Origin: Pseudonocardia alaniniphila
GTDB taxonomy: Bacteria > Actinomycetota > Actinomycetes > Mycobacteriales > Pseudonocardiaceae
Length of the DNA: 64,000 nt
Direction: 5' to 3'
Assembly: GCF_022524485.1 (NCBI RefSeq)
Contig: NZ_JAKXMK010000046.1
Coordinates: 1 to 64,000 of the forward strand
Shown here: piece by piece, positions 8,341 to 15,718 of the stretch
How positions within the stretch are numbered: the stretch's first letter is position 1
Layout of the letters: the number at the start of each line of letters is the position of its first letter
Notes under the pieces: generated by a model
Database searches by the model: none
What the model was told of the DNA's origin: nothing
The model's input: the letters and a program-made list of their open reading frames with translations, nothing else
Program-made: the position numbers and the translations under genes

Positions 8341-9673
8341 TCGCGGTCGCTCGTGGCGAGTCGTCCGGCGCCGGCTCCACCACCGGATCCTCGGCGACGG
8401 CCGACGGCAGCAGAAGCGTGAACACCGGGGGCGTCCGCTGGGTCAGTTCGAGCCGTCCGTCGTCGGCCTCCGCGAGGCGACGTGCCAACGGCAGGCCGAT
8501 ACCGTGCCCGTTCCGCTCGTCGGCGCGCTGGGTGAACAGCACGTTCTCCGGATCGGACACGCCTGCGCCCTCGTCACAGACGTCGATCGCCACGGCGTCC
8601 GAGGACTCGCGGACCGCCACCGTGACGGTTCCCGAGCCGTGGACCGTCGCGTTGTCGATGAGCACCCCGAGGATCTGACGAACCGCGGCAGTGGACGCGG
8701 ACGGGTTCTGGACCCCCGAATCGATCTTCAGCTCGAGGGTGCGTCCCTGGAGCGCCAGGCGCGCACACCATTCCGGCGACATCTCGGCCAGCAACGCTCC
8801 GAGATCGATCGGGGCGGTCTGTGCGGCGCGCTTGTTCCGGGCGAGGGCGAGAAGCTCGTCGATGGTCGTTTCCAGCCGATCCGCGTCGACGAGGCTCGCC
8901 GCGATGGCCGCCCTGAGCTCGTTGTCCGGTCGCTCTAGCACCGCTTCGAGCCGGAGCCGGAGGCCCGCCAGCGGCGTCCGCAGCTGATGGGAGGCGTCTG
9001 CGGAGAACGCCTGCTCCCTGGCGAGAAGGTCGTCGAGGCGCCCGGCGGTGCCGTTGAGCGCGCTCCCCACAGAATCGATCTCCGGGATCCCGCCTCGCCG
9101 GGTGCGCACGCTGAAGTCGCCCTCGCCCAGCCGGCGGGCGGCGACCGCCAGGTCCTCGAGCGGGAGGGCCAGCCGCCGGGCCTGCCGGCGCCCGACGAGC
9201 CAGGCGGCGGCGACCGCCAACGCAGCGAGCGCGGCCATACCGGCCCAGACCAGCACCACTCGCTGCATGACCGCGCTTTCGGGCGCCGACGCGCGCACCG
9301 CCCCGATCACGTCGTCGTCGTGCGTGACCGGCACCGCGACGACCAGGTCGCCGGCGACTTTTCCGCTGCCGATACCGCCGCCGAGAGCCTCACCGACCTC
9401 GGATTCGCCTCTCGGCCCCATTCCTCCCAGCTGGTTGCCGTGCTGGTCGTACACCGCCACCTTGATCAGTCCGGGCCCGCTGATCTCATCGATTCGCTCG
9501 CCGTCATAGACGTCCGAGGCCACCGTGAACGAGACGGCGTTGGCGACCCGCTCGAGCTCGCTGCGCTCGGCCTGCATCGCGTACTGGTGCACAGCCAGGG
9601 CCAACGGCACTCCGAAGAGCACGATGGCCAGTACCGAGGCCCAGACCGCCAAACCGATGATTCGAGTGCGCAC
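8273..9673 (-). CDS. Two-component sensor histidine kinase
   Basis: A 466-residue membrane kinase. TM1 lies at about residues 5-25 (IIGLAVWASVLAIVLFGVPL), followed by an extracytoplasmic segment of about 110 residues. TM2 (VVLVWAGMAALAALAVAAAW) leads into a HAMP linker. The H-box is FSADASHQLRTPLAGLRLRL; the N-box is LIDNATVHG; the G-boxes are CDEGAGV and GHGIGLPLARRLAE. The GTG at 9673 gives VRTRIIGL directly before TM1; the frame is open to 9898, but that extension is Arg-rich and unconserved. The convergent response regulator gene is the probable partner. The C-terminal 40 residues (acidic then basic) lie opposite the regulator's end. The signal sensed is unknown. Confidence 0.92.
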   Translation of the reverse strand: MRTRIIGLAVWASVLAIVLFGVPLALAVHQYAMQAERSELERVANAVSFTVASDVYDGERIDEISGPGLIKVAVYDQHGNQLGGMGPRGESEVGEALGGGIGSGKVAGDLVVAVPVTHDDDVIGAVRASAPESAVMQRVVLVWAGMAALAALAVAAAWLVGRRQARRLALPLEDLAVAARRLGEGDFSVRTRRGGIPEIDSVGSALNGTAGRLDDLLAREQAFSADASHQLRTPLAGLRLRLEAVLERPDNELRAAIAASLVDADRLETTIDELLALARNKRAAQTAPIDLGALLAEMSPEWCARLALQGRTLELKIDSGVQNPSASTAAVRQILGVLIDNATVHGSGTVTVAVRESSDAVAIDVCDEGAGVSDPENVLFTQRADERNGHGIGLPLARRLAEADDGRLELTQRTPPVFTLLLPSAVAEDPVVEPAPDDSPRATATSEPRRRWSVGRVPTDSRAPGA

Positions 9674-9825
9674 GAGCGTCGTCTCCGTTCCGCCGGCGCT
9701 GCTGTCACCGCGCTCGGTGGGCACTCCAGCATGCCTCGCCCGACGGCACGTGTCACTCCAGCGCCCTTGACGGAAACGGGTTCGGAACCGCTTCGGAGGG
9801 CGTGATGAGATCAAATTTCCAGGGT

Positions 9826-10500
9826 TCAGTTGACGCTGGGTGCAGCTCCGTTCGGCGTGCCGGTGGCGGGCGTACCGAGGTCGCCACATGCTTTCCACGG
9901 CGGCAGGTCGAGTAACGCCGCACCGTCACGTACGGGTTGCCTCGAACAGGACCCTCGGGCGTTCTGGTGCCGAGGCTCCTCTCGCACCTTCCTGGCTTTG
10001 GACAGCACGTCGAAGGCGGCGAACAACTGCACGTGCTCGCCGTCCTTGTCCAGCCGCGTGAGCCCACGACCTCGTGGAGTGATTCGCAGTAGCGGCTCGG
10101 GGACGCTCATCACCGAGCCCCGAAGGACGGTCTCGGCGCGATCCAGCAGTGCCGAGAACGTGCGTTGCGACCGCCCGTCCGGCCGCCCGTCCGCCGTGCA
10201 CTTGTGGGCCGAGACCTGCAGGCTCTGCAGGACGACGATCTCCGGGCCCCTCTGCACGGCGACCGTGTCGGAGCCCCACGGTTCGCCCGTCCAGTCCAAC
10301 GTGAGGTAGTAGCCGTCTTCAGGGACCTTCATCTCAGGTCCGACGATCAGGATGCGTGATGCGTGAAGGCCGAGCATTCCCAGGACTGGGTCATTGGCTA
10401 GCAGCTCGCGGGTGGCGGCGCGGGCCGCCATCACGTCCGCCTCGCTCGGACTCGCTGTTCGAAGGATGCCCGAGCCGGTCCCGGTCTCGTGCGTCACCAT
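9826..10500 (-). CDS. Hypothetical protein, possibly recently acquired
   Basis: A 224-residue frame I do not recognise. The first 160 residues look protein-like (SEADVMAARAATRELLANDP, DGYYLTLDWTGEPWGSDTVA, then RTFSALLDRAETVLRG). The last 55 (RKVREEPRHQNARGSCSRQP onward) look like non-coding translation. Third-position GC is lower than in neighbours (codons such as CTT, CCT, GAA and AAT are frequent). A phage-tail or mobile-element origin is possible from the size and composition but nothing confirms it. The 3' end lies between the kinase promoter region and a gene-poor stretch, fitting an eroding insertion. Confidence 0.45.
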   Translation of the reverse strand: MVTHETGTGSGILRTASPSEADVMAARAATRELLANDPVLGMLGLHASRILIVGPEMKVPEDGYYLTLDWTGEPWGSDTVAVQRGPEIVVLQSLQVSAHKCTADGRPDGRSQRTFSALLDRAETVLRGSVMSVPEPLLRITPRGRGLTRLDKDGEHVQLFAAFDVLSKARKVREEPRHQNARGSCSRQPVRDGAALLDLPPWKACGDLGTPATGTPNGAAPSVN

Positions 10501-11436
10501 CGGCCATCACCTCGATCTGGCGCTGGGCCTGGAGATCAGCGGATTCCTCGACTCTAAGGAGTACCGCGTAAGCACCGGGCCACTGCTGGGTAAACGGATG
10601 GCAAGAGGTAGCTCCCACTGCGAGTCCATACGCTACCTGGCTTCATCAACTCTGTGACCCAGGTAGCCAAGGGATTTGAGACGACCTGCAACGCGGCCGC
10701 CGGAACCGGCTCCGGTCTCAGCAACGAGGCCGGCGAGCGTCGTGGTATGGAGCCAAACTTCCCGCGCCTGTTCCACCCGATTCATCACGAACGCGATGCG
10801 GGAAGAGTTACCCGCACCGAGCAGCCCTTCATGAGGCCCGACCGGCGCCATAGGGCTTCTCGTGCGGCCACGCACTGTGACGTCTCGCGCCCGGTCGCAC
10901 ACTGTGCGTGCACGAGGCTTCCCTCCGCCTCGGCACGATCCTCACAGCTGCCCGCCACCCCACTCCGAACGCGGCCGTCGGCCTGGTACAAGATCGGTGC
11001 GATCCGCGGCCATCTCGCCGGCGACCAGCGTGTAAGCATCGTCACACCGGTGCTCCTCGCCGCCGAGGGCGCCTCGTTCAGACTCGCCCGGTATGCACAC
11101 CCGCCCCACACCGAACTTCTCCACCCGTGGTCGGTTCGTCCGGAACGTCCCATGAGGCACCGGCAGTGGACATCCGGGGTTCCGGCCAGCCGGTACTGAG
11201 GATGGCCGGAAGCCATGACGACATCCGCCCGCTCGAACGTCAGTCTTATCGCAACGGCTCGCGCCACGTAGGGACGAACCGTGGCGCGGGCCGACGCCAC
11301 ACGCATCCTCGATTTCGCGGCCGCCGTCATGTCCTGGTGTCAGATTCGCCCCGGCAACAACAGAGATACCGGCTTGGACACCCGACCCGGCCCAGGCAAT
11401 GCACGGGCGGGAAACGGCCACGGATCCGGAGGCGAA
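10501..11436. other. Gene-poor stretch, about 940 bp
   Basis: No recognisable gene. Both strands have open frames of up to about 180 codons, but their translations are rich in Arg, Ser, Thr and Cys and show no domain or codon bias. One short minus-strand segment near 10640-10790 (MNRVEQAREVWLHTTTLAGL, then VAETGAGSGGRVAGRLKSLG) is more protein-like and might be a decayed small gene. The 3' end carries the promoter of the next gene. Confidence 0.4.
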
Positions 11437-12144
11437 TTGAGCACCGACACCGAAGGGTGCGGGACGGCCGCGAAGCCGCCCGAGTCCGGGTACCTGCGCG
11501 ACCACACCGCCATTGCGCTGTTGCCGGTTGCTGCGCCTTCCATTCTCGGACTGTTCGGCTTCGCCGCGGCCACCTTCATGGTCGCCGCCAACCTGGCCGG
11601 CTGGTACGGCACGACCGAGGCCCCGCAGATCCTCTTCCCCTTCGCCCTCGCCGCCGGTGGGATCGCGGAGCTCCTCGCCGCCATGTGGGCCTTCGTATCC
11701 CGCGACGGGCTGGCCACCGCGATGCACGGCGTCTGGGGCTCGTTCTGGATCGGCTACGGCCTCTACAACCTGCTCATCGCGCTCGCCGTGCTACCCCCCG
11801 CCACCTCCGACACCACCGCCGCTGTGGCCTTCGGTTTCTGGTTGGTCGTGCTGTCCGCGGTCACGCTGGTCGGTGCGATCGCCGCCACGGCCGAGAACAT
11901 CGCGCTCACCACTGTCCTGGCGACGCTGGCGGCGAGCTCCGTACTGCTGGCCATCGCGCTGCTGGGCGGCGTGGCCGTGATCCAGACCGTCGGTGCCTAC
12001 GTCTTGCTCGCCGCCGCCGCGCTGGCGTGGTATCTCGCCGCGGCGATGATGCTCGAGGCCACCGCCGAGCGGGCAGTCCTGCCGATCGGCAAGCGCCGCA
12101 CCGTACGGCTTCCCGCCACCTGCCCGCGGCCCAGCCCGGCGTGA
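11437..12144 (+). CDS. GPR1/FUN34/YaaH-family membrane protein (acetate/succinate transporter type)
   Basis: A 235-residue integral membrane protein with six predicted TM helices. The family signature sits in the first one: APSILGLFGFAAATFMVAAN, followed by LAGWYGTTEAPQILFPFALA, then GGIAELLAAMWAFVSRDGLA. YaaH/SatP proteins move acetate or succinate with protons, or act as small anion channels. The start is chosen as the TTG at 11437 because GGAGGCGAA stands immediately before it; the frame is open upstream to 11281, but that part lacks protein character. The signature's usual Asn-Pro before the first helix is replaced by Ala-Pro. It stands alone, 93 bp before an SDR gene in the same direction. 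Confidence 0.78.
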   Translation: MSTDTEGCGTAAKPPESGYLRDHTAIALLPVAAPSILGLFGFAAATFMVAANLAGWYGTTEAPQILFPFALAAGGIAELLAAMWAFVSRDGLATAMHGVWGSFWIGYGLYNLLIALAVLPPATSDTTAAVAFGFWLVVLSAVTLVGAIAATAENIALTTVLATLAASSVLLAIALLGGVAVIQTVGAYVLLAAAALAWYLAAAMMLEATAERAVLPIGKRRTVRLPATCPRPSPA

Positions 12145-12237
12145 AGACAGGCCGATGACAGCTCGAGCCGTCACCGCGGATGCGCCCGATCGCGCGGTGG
12201 CGGCTCCTTCAGGAGTCGAGGAAAGGACGCTGATCCG

Positions 12238-12963
12238 ATGGAGCTAGAGGGTCACGTCGCCCTGGTCGCCGGTGGGTCGGCCGGGATCGGCGCCCACGTG
12301 GCGCGCCTGTTGGTTCGTGAAGGCGCGCAAGTCATCATCTCCGGCCGTGACACGGAACGGGGAAAGGGGGCCGCCGCGAAGATCGCAGGCGAAAGCGGGG
12401 ACGTCCGATTCATCGCGGCCGACCTCGGGGATCTCCACTCGATCCAGAACCTCGCGGATCAGTCCGGGGAGGTCGACATCCTGGTCAACAACGCGGCAGG
12501 CGCCCCGACCGGGCTGACGGCGGACCAGGACGTCGCCTCCTTCCAGAACATGTTCGACACCAACGTGCGCGCCACCTATTTCCTGACGGAACTACTCGCT
12601 CCCGCCATGCTGGCCAAGGGCCGGGGCAGCATCGTGAACGTCGCCGCGATGGGTGCCTCGATGGGGGTCGCCGGCGCTTCCGGCTACAGCGCCACCAGGG
12701 CTGCTCTCATGTCGCTGACCAGGACCTGGGCAGCGGAGTTCGGCCCACAAGGGGTCCGGGTCAACAGCGTCACACCCGCACCGGTCCGCTCCGGGAGCGC
12801 CGGCGTCGAGTGGGGCGAGGCTCTCGTGGGAGACCTGCATGGCCGAGAGCCCACGGCGGGAGCACAAGAGATCGCCGAGGCGATCCTGTTCCTCGCCTCG
12901 CCCCGGGCGCGCTACGTCACGGGTTCGACCCTGGCGGTCGACAGCGGCGCCGCCGCCACCTGA
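12238..12963 (+). CDS. Short-chain dehydrogenase/reductase with altered catalytic residues
   Basis: A 241-residue Rossmann-fold protein. The cofactor site is good: VAGGSAGIG at residues 10-18 and ILVNNAAGAP near residue 83. The catalytic residues are not: the Ser normally found in the NVSS strand is replaced (IVNVAAMGAS), and the YxxxK motif reads YSATR, so Lys becomes Arg. Tyr alone of the triad is kept. The C-terminus (FLASPRARYVTGSTLAVDSG) is normal for the family. It may bind NAD(P) without classical reductase chemistry, or use Arg in place of Lys. An AGGAAAGGA stretch precedes the ATG. The gene is convergent with the MauE-like gene 22 bp away. Confidence 0.88.
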   Translation: MELEGHVALVAGGSAGIGAHVARLLVREGAQVIISGRDTERGKGAAAKIAGESGDVRFIAADLGDLHSIQNLADQSGEVDILVNNAAGAPTGLTADQDVASFQNMFDTNVRATYFLTELLAPAMLAKGRGSIVNVAAMGASMGVAGASGYSATRAALMSLTRTWAAEFGPQGVRVNSVTPAPVRSGSAGVEWGEALVGDLHGREPTAGAQEIAEAILFLASPRARYVTGSTLAVDSGAAAT

Positions 12964-12985
12964 CCGCGTCCGGTCGCGTGCCGGG

Positions 12986-14071
12986 TCAGCGGGTCGGCCA
13001 GGCCGCGGAGAACTCCTCCTCTCGGCTGCCTGTCCTCATCTCGATCCCCGTGACCCTCCCGCTGTTGATGATCGCGACGCGTGTGGTCCTCGGCTTCTGG
13101 GCGACCGCCGCGGCATGGGCCAGCGCCGCGTCGCGGGCGGCCTCGGCCCGATCGGCGCGTGCGGTCTGGGCCGCGTGCGCGCGCTCGACCGCCCGCAGCT
13201 GTCGCCGCGTCTGCGCGAGCACACCTTTGACCTGCGCGATCTGCTGCACAAGCTGCTCGTGAGAAGCCGATTCGGCTGAGTCCGACGGGGGCGCTGGGGG
13301 CGCGGCTGCGGTCTGCGGTGCCGGCCGAGGCATGGTTGCGGTCGGCCGCGCCGGCGCGGGTTTCGTGGGGCCGGCTGCCGACGTCGGTCGTGCTGCCGGT
13401 GGAGGTTCGGTCTCGGCTTCGGGGGTCGGCGTCCGGCGAACGGTGATCGTGCCCAGGCAGCCCCAGGTGCGAGGCCGGAGGACGAGCCATCCCGCGAGCG
13501 CGAGGAAAGCCACGTCGCGGAGCAGATCCTGGCCGTAGCGGGTGTCGTCGGCGGCAACCTCTCCACCGCCACCGAAACACCCGCATTCGATGGTCAAGCC
13601 GCGCATCCACGCTTGACCGACCGCGGCGGCGAAGACGAGCAGAAGCACGGCACTCGAAGCGGCGGCGAACCGGACGCCGATCCCGGCGAGGAGCAGCATG
13701 CCCAAGCAGAGTTCGACGAGCGGCAGCGCGTCGGCGACCGGACCGATCATCCCCGTGGGCAGGACGTCGTAGGCTTTGACGGCCAGATAGGTCTGCCCCG
13801 GATCGAGCAGCTTGGTCACTCCGGAGACGATCCAGACCACGGCGAGTCCGAGCCGCGCCAGGGTGCCGATCACGTCCAGCAACCGCCCCCCGCGATGCCG
13901 GGCGGTGGAGCCGGCCTCACCCGCGGGACGGCTCGGTTCGGTCGCCCGGGTGTTCGCCGGGTCGGGCCGGTCGTCCTGCTCGGCCTGGCGCCGGATCGGC
14001 TGGGTCGGCCCCTCGAACTCGACGGTGGGCATCTCGTCGGCGACGATCGGCTTGGAAAGCCGGAGTCTCAT
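12986..14071 (-). CDS. MauE/DoxX-type membrane protein with coiled-coil tail
   Basis: A 361-residue protein. After about 60 polar residues come four TM helices of the MauE/DoxX type (GTLARLGLAVVWIVSGVTKL, then VELCLGMLLLAGIGVRFAAA). The redox motif ECGCFGGGGE (Cys-x-Cys, as in MauE) lies near residue 165, followed by RDVAFLALAGWLVL. A Pro/Ala-rich linker (about residues 215-265) leads to a predicted coiled coil (HEQLVQQIAQVKGVLAQTRR and onward, about residues 270-330). MauE-like proteins supply or accept electrons for a partner thiol oxidoreductase. The partner is the DsbA-like gene 36 bp upstream in the same operon. AGGAGCACACC precedes the ATG at 14071. The coiled-coil tail is unusual for MauE. 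Confidence 0.82.
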   Translation of the reverse strand: MRLRLSKPIVADEMPTVEFEGPTQPIRRQAEQDDRPDPANTRATEPSRPAGEAGSTARHRGGRLLDVIGTLARLGLAVVWIVSGVTKLLDPGQTYLAVKAYDVLPTGMIGPVADALPLVELCLGMLLLAGIGVRFAAASSAVLLLVFAAAVGQAWMRGLTIECGCFGGGGEVAADDTRYGQDLLRDVAFLALAGWLVLRPRTWGCLGTITVRRTPTPEAETEPPPAARPTSAAGPTKPAPARPTATMPRPAPQTAAAPPAPPSDSAESASHEQLVQQIAQVKGVLAQTRRQLRAVERAHAAQTARADRAEAARDAALAHAAAVAQKPRTTRVAIINSGRVTGIEMRTGSREEEFSAAWPTR

Positions 14072-14107
14072 GGTGTGCTCCTAGTCGCAGACGAGGGGCC
14101 GCTGTGT

Positions 14108-15085
14108 TCAGCGCGGCGGCGGCCGATGGTGAGCGGGGGTTGTTGCAGCCTCGGCCTCGTCGAGCAGCGGGCGGAGCCAGTCGATCAGCCTGCCCTGGTT
14201 CTCGTAGGTCACAAGCTGTCCGTCGTGGACGATCGTGGGCGTCCTGAAGTTGCCCTGGTAGTGGTCCTTGCCCACGGTTGCCAGCGCATGCTGGTAGTCA
14301 CGTTGGATGGCGGGCACATAGCGCTGACGCTCCACCGCGTCCACGAATTGCGGACCCAGCCCGAGCGCCTGACCCAGCGCCAGCAGTTGCGCATCGGTGT
14401 AGCCGGCCGAGCCCTCCGCCGGCTGCGCCTCGTACAGGCTGGAGTAGAAGGGCACGAACTTTCCGCCCTCGGCGGCGGCGATCGCGGCATTGGCGGCCCG
14501 ACCGGAGTAACCCACCGGGTTGGAGAAGCGATCCAAGAAGGGCAACAGGTGGAAGCGGACCCGCAGTTCGCCGCGTTCCACGGCGGCCCGGATCTGCTCG
14601 TCGTAAGCGTCGTACAACAGCGCACACGCCGGGCACAGAAAGTCCTCGTACAGATCAATTGTGGCGGTGGCGGTGGACAGACCGACGGTCACCACACCCG
14701 TCAGGGGGTCCATCGCCTCCGGATACCGGGCGGTCACCGTGCTGACCGGGATCGGTGCCGCAGCCGCCTGCATCGCCTTGCGCTCCGACTGGACGATCAG
14801 GCCGACGGCCGCCACCACGACGACGATCGCCAGCCCGACGACGGCCCGCGTCCGGCGACCGCCGCGAGGCGGCCCACCACCTGCGATGGTCGCCCGATTC
14901 TCGCCGACCGGCGCGGCGCTCGAGTCATGCCGATGTCGAATTCGGGTCAGCACACGCCGCAGTCCTTCCTCGTCGGCCGCGCACAGAGCACCTGCGGTCG
15001 CGAACCAACGGATCAGCAGGTCGGTGTCGAGCTCGGGAGCGCTCAGGCCGGAATCCGTGAAGCGCCCACCACTGTGGAGCCGCAC
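14108..15085 (-). CDS. Membrane-anchored DsbA-like thiol-disulfide oxidoreductase
   Basis: A 325-residue protein. A cytosolic N-terminal stretch of about 80 residues is followed by one TM helix (TRAVVGLAIVVVVAAVGLIV, about residues 80-100) and an extracytoplasmic thioredoxin fold. The active site CPAC is in DLYEDFLCPACALLYDAYDE; the cis-Pro loop is FRTPTIVHDGQ. The family forms disulfides in exported proteins in actinobacteria. It is the first gene of an operon with the MauE-like protein, its likely redox partner, much as DsbA pairs with DsbB or VKOR elsewhere. The GTG at 15085 lies inside a 22-bp palindrome; a perfect FNR-type box is about 110 bp upstream. Confidence 0.87.
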   Translation of the reverse strand: MRLHSGGRFTDSGLSAPELDTDLLIRWFATAGALCAADEEGLRRVLTRIRHRHDSSAAPVGENRATIAGGGPPRGGRRTRAVVGLAIVVVVAAVGLIVQSERKAMQAAAAPIPVSTVTARYPEAMDPLTGVVTVGLSTATATIDLYEDFLCPACALLYDAYDEQIRAAVERGELRVRFHLLPFLDRFSNPVGYSGRAANAAIAAAEGGKFVPFYSSLYEAQPAEGSAGYTDAQLLALGQALGLGPQFVDAVERQRYVPAIQRDYQHALATVGKDHYQGNFRTPTIVHDGQLVTYENQGRLIDWLRPLLDEAEAATTPAHHRPPPR

Positions 15086-15090
15086 AGTGG
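15069..15090. promoter_or_regulatory. Palindrome over the dsbA-like start codon
   Basis: Perfect inverted repeat CCACTGTG (15069-15076), 6-nt spacer, CACAGTGG (15083-15090), covering the GTG start of the DsbA-like gene. It could be a repressor operator or an RNA hairpin that occludes translation initiation. Confidence 0.45.
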
Positions 15091-15190
15091 CGATCGGCTT
15101 AACTGCTTCCGATCACGCGGGTTACGCCACTCAGGTGCATTCCCGACGGAACCAACTCTTCAGAGTGACACTTTCGTGATCATCTCGTTC

Positions 15191-15206
15191 GTTGATCTTG
15201 ATCAAC
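15191..15206. promoter_or_regulatory. FNR/CRP-type box upstream of the disulfide operon
   Basis: GTTGATC-TT-GATCAAC is a perfect palindrome. Its core TTGAT-N4-ATCAA (15192-15205) is exactly the FNR/ANR consensus. It lies about 110 bp upstream of the DsbA-like start within a 357-bp non-coding stretch (15086-15442) that holds no gene I can recognise. Control by a CRP/FNR-family protein in response to oxygen or redox state is inferred from the match only. Confidence 0.5.
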
Positions 15207-15442
15207 CCGCGGGCCTCTCGGCCGGATGGCCCGGCACACCTGCGGCAGCCCCGTCGGCGGTAGGGAGACATCTTGGGCCGGCCGGTGCCGCTGAGAGCCG
15301 TTCTGCCGCTCGCTGGACGCCGGAGGCACCACGGAGTCCGGATCGTCCACCTGGCCGGCCGGCCGGGCCACTCATCGGCTGTGCCGGCTCCCGAAACGAG
15401 ACCGGCGGCTCTCCGTCTCGGAGAACCGCCAGGTCAACATGG

Positions 15443-15515
15443 TGCGCCCGAAGGGATTCGAACCCCTAACCTTCTGATCCGTAGTCAGATGCTCTATCCG
15501 TTGAGCTACGGGCGC
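15443..15515 (-). tRNA. tRNA-Arg (anticodon ACG)
   Basis: 73 nt on the minus strand with a complete cloverleaf: acceptor GCGCCCG/CGGGCGC, D-arm with AGCTCAACGGATAGAGC, anticodon loop CTACGGA in the stem TCTGA/TCAGA, and T-loop GGTTCGAATCC. The anticodon ACG (wobble A, read as inosine) decodes CGU, CGC and CGA. The 3' CCA is not encoded. Confidence 0.95.
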
Positions 15516-15571
15516 GTGCTCTTCAGTTGTCGTACCCCGTCGCGGTCGATCTTACCCGACCGCTCCAGGCG

Positions 15572-15661
15572 CGGAGGCTCCGGGATTTGAACCCGGGATG
15601 GGGGGTGACCCCAAACCGCATTAGCAGTGCGGCGCCATAGACCAGACTAGGCGAAGCCTCC
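15572..15661 (-). tRNA. tRNA-Ser (anticodon GCT)
   Basis: 90 nt on the minus strand, with a long variable arm as in class II tRNAs. The acceptor is GGAGGCT paired with its complement at 15573-15579, the anticodon stem is CCGCA/TGCGG with loop CTGCTAA, and the T-arm is CCGGGTTCAAATCCCGG. The GCT anticodon decodes AGU and AGC. It lies 56 bp upstream of tRNA-Arg and probably shares its transcript. Confidence 0.95.
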
Positions 15662-15718
15662 CGGGGCCTCTCGGCCTCCAGCGGGTCCCAGCCTACACAG
15701 GCCGATCCGCCCGGATCA

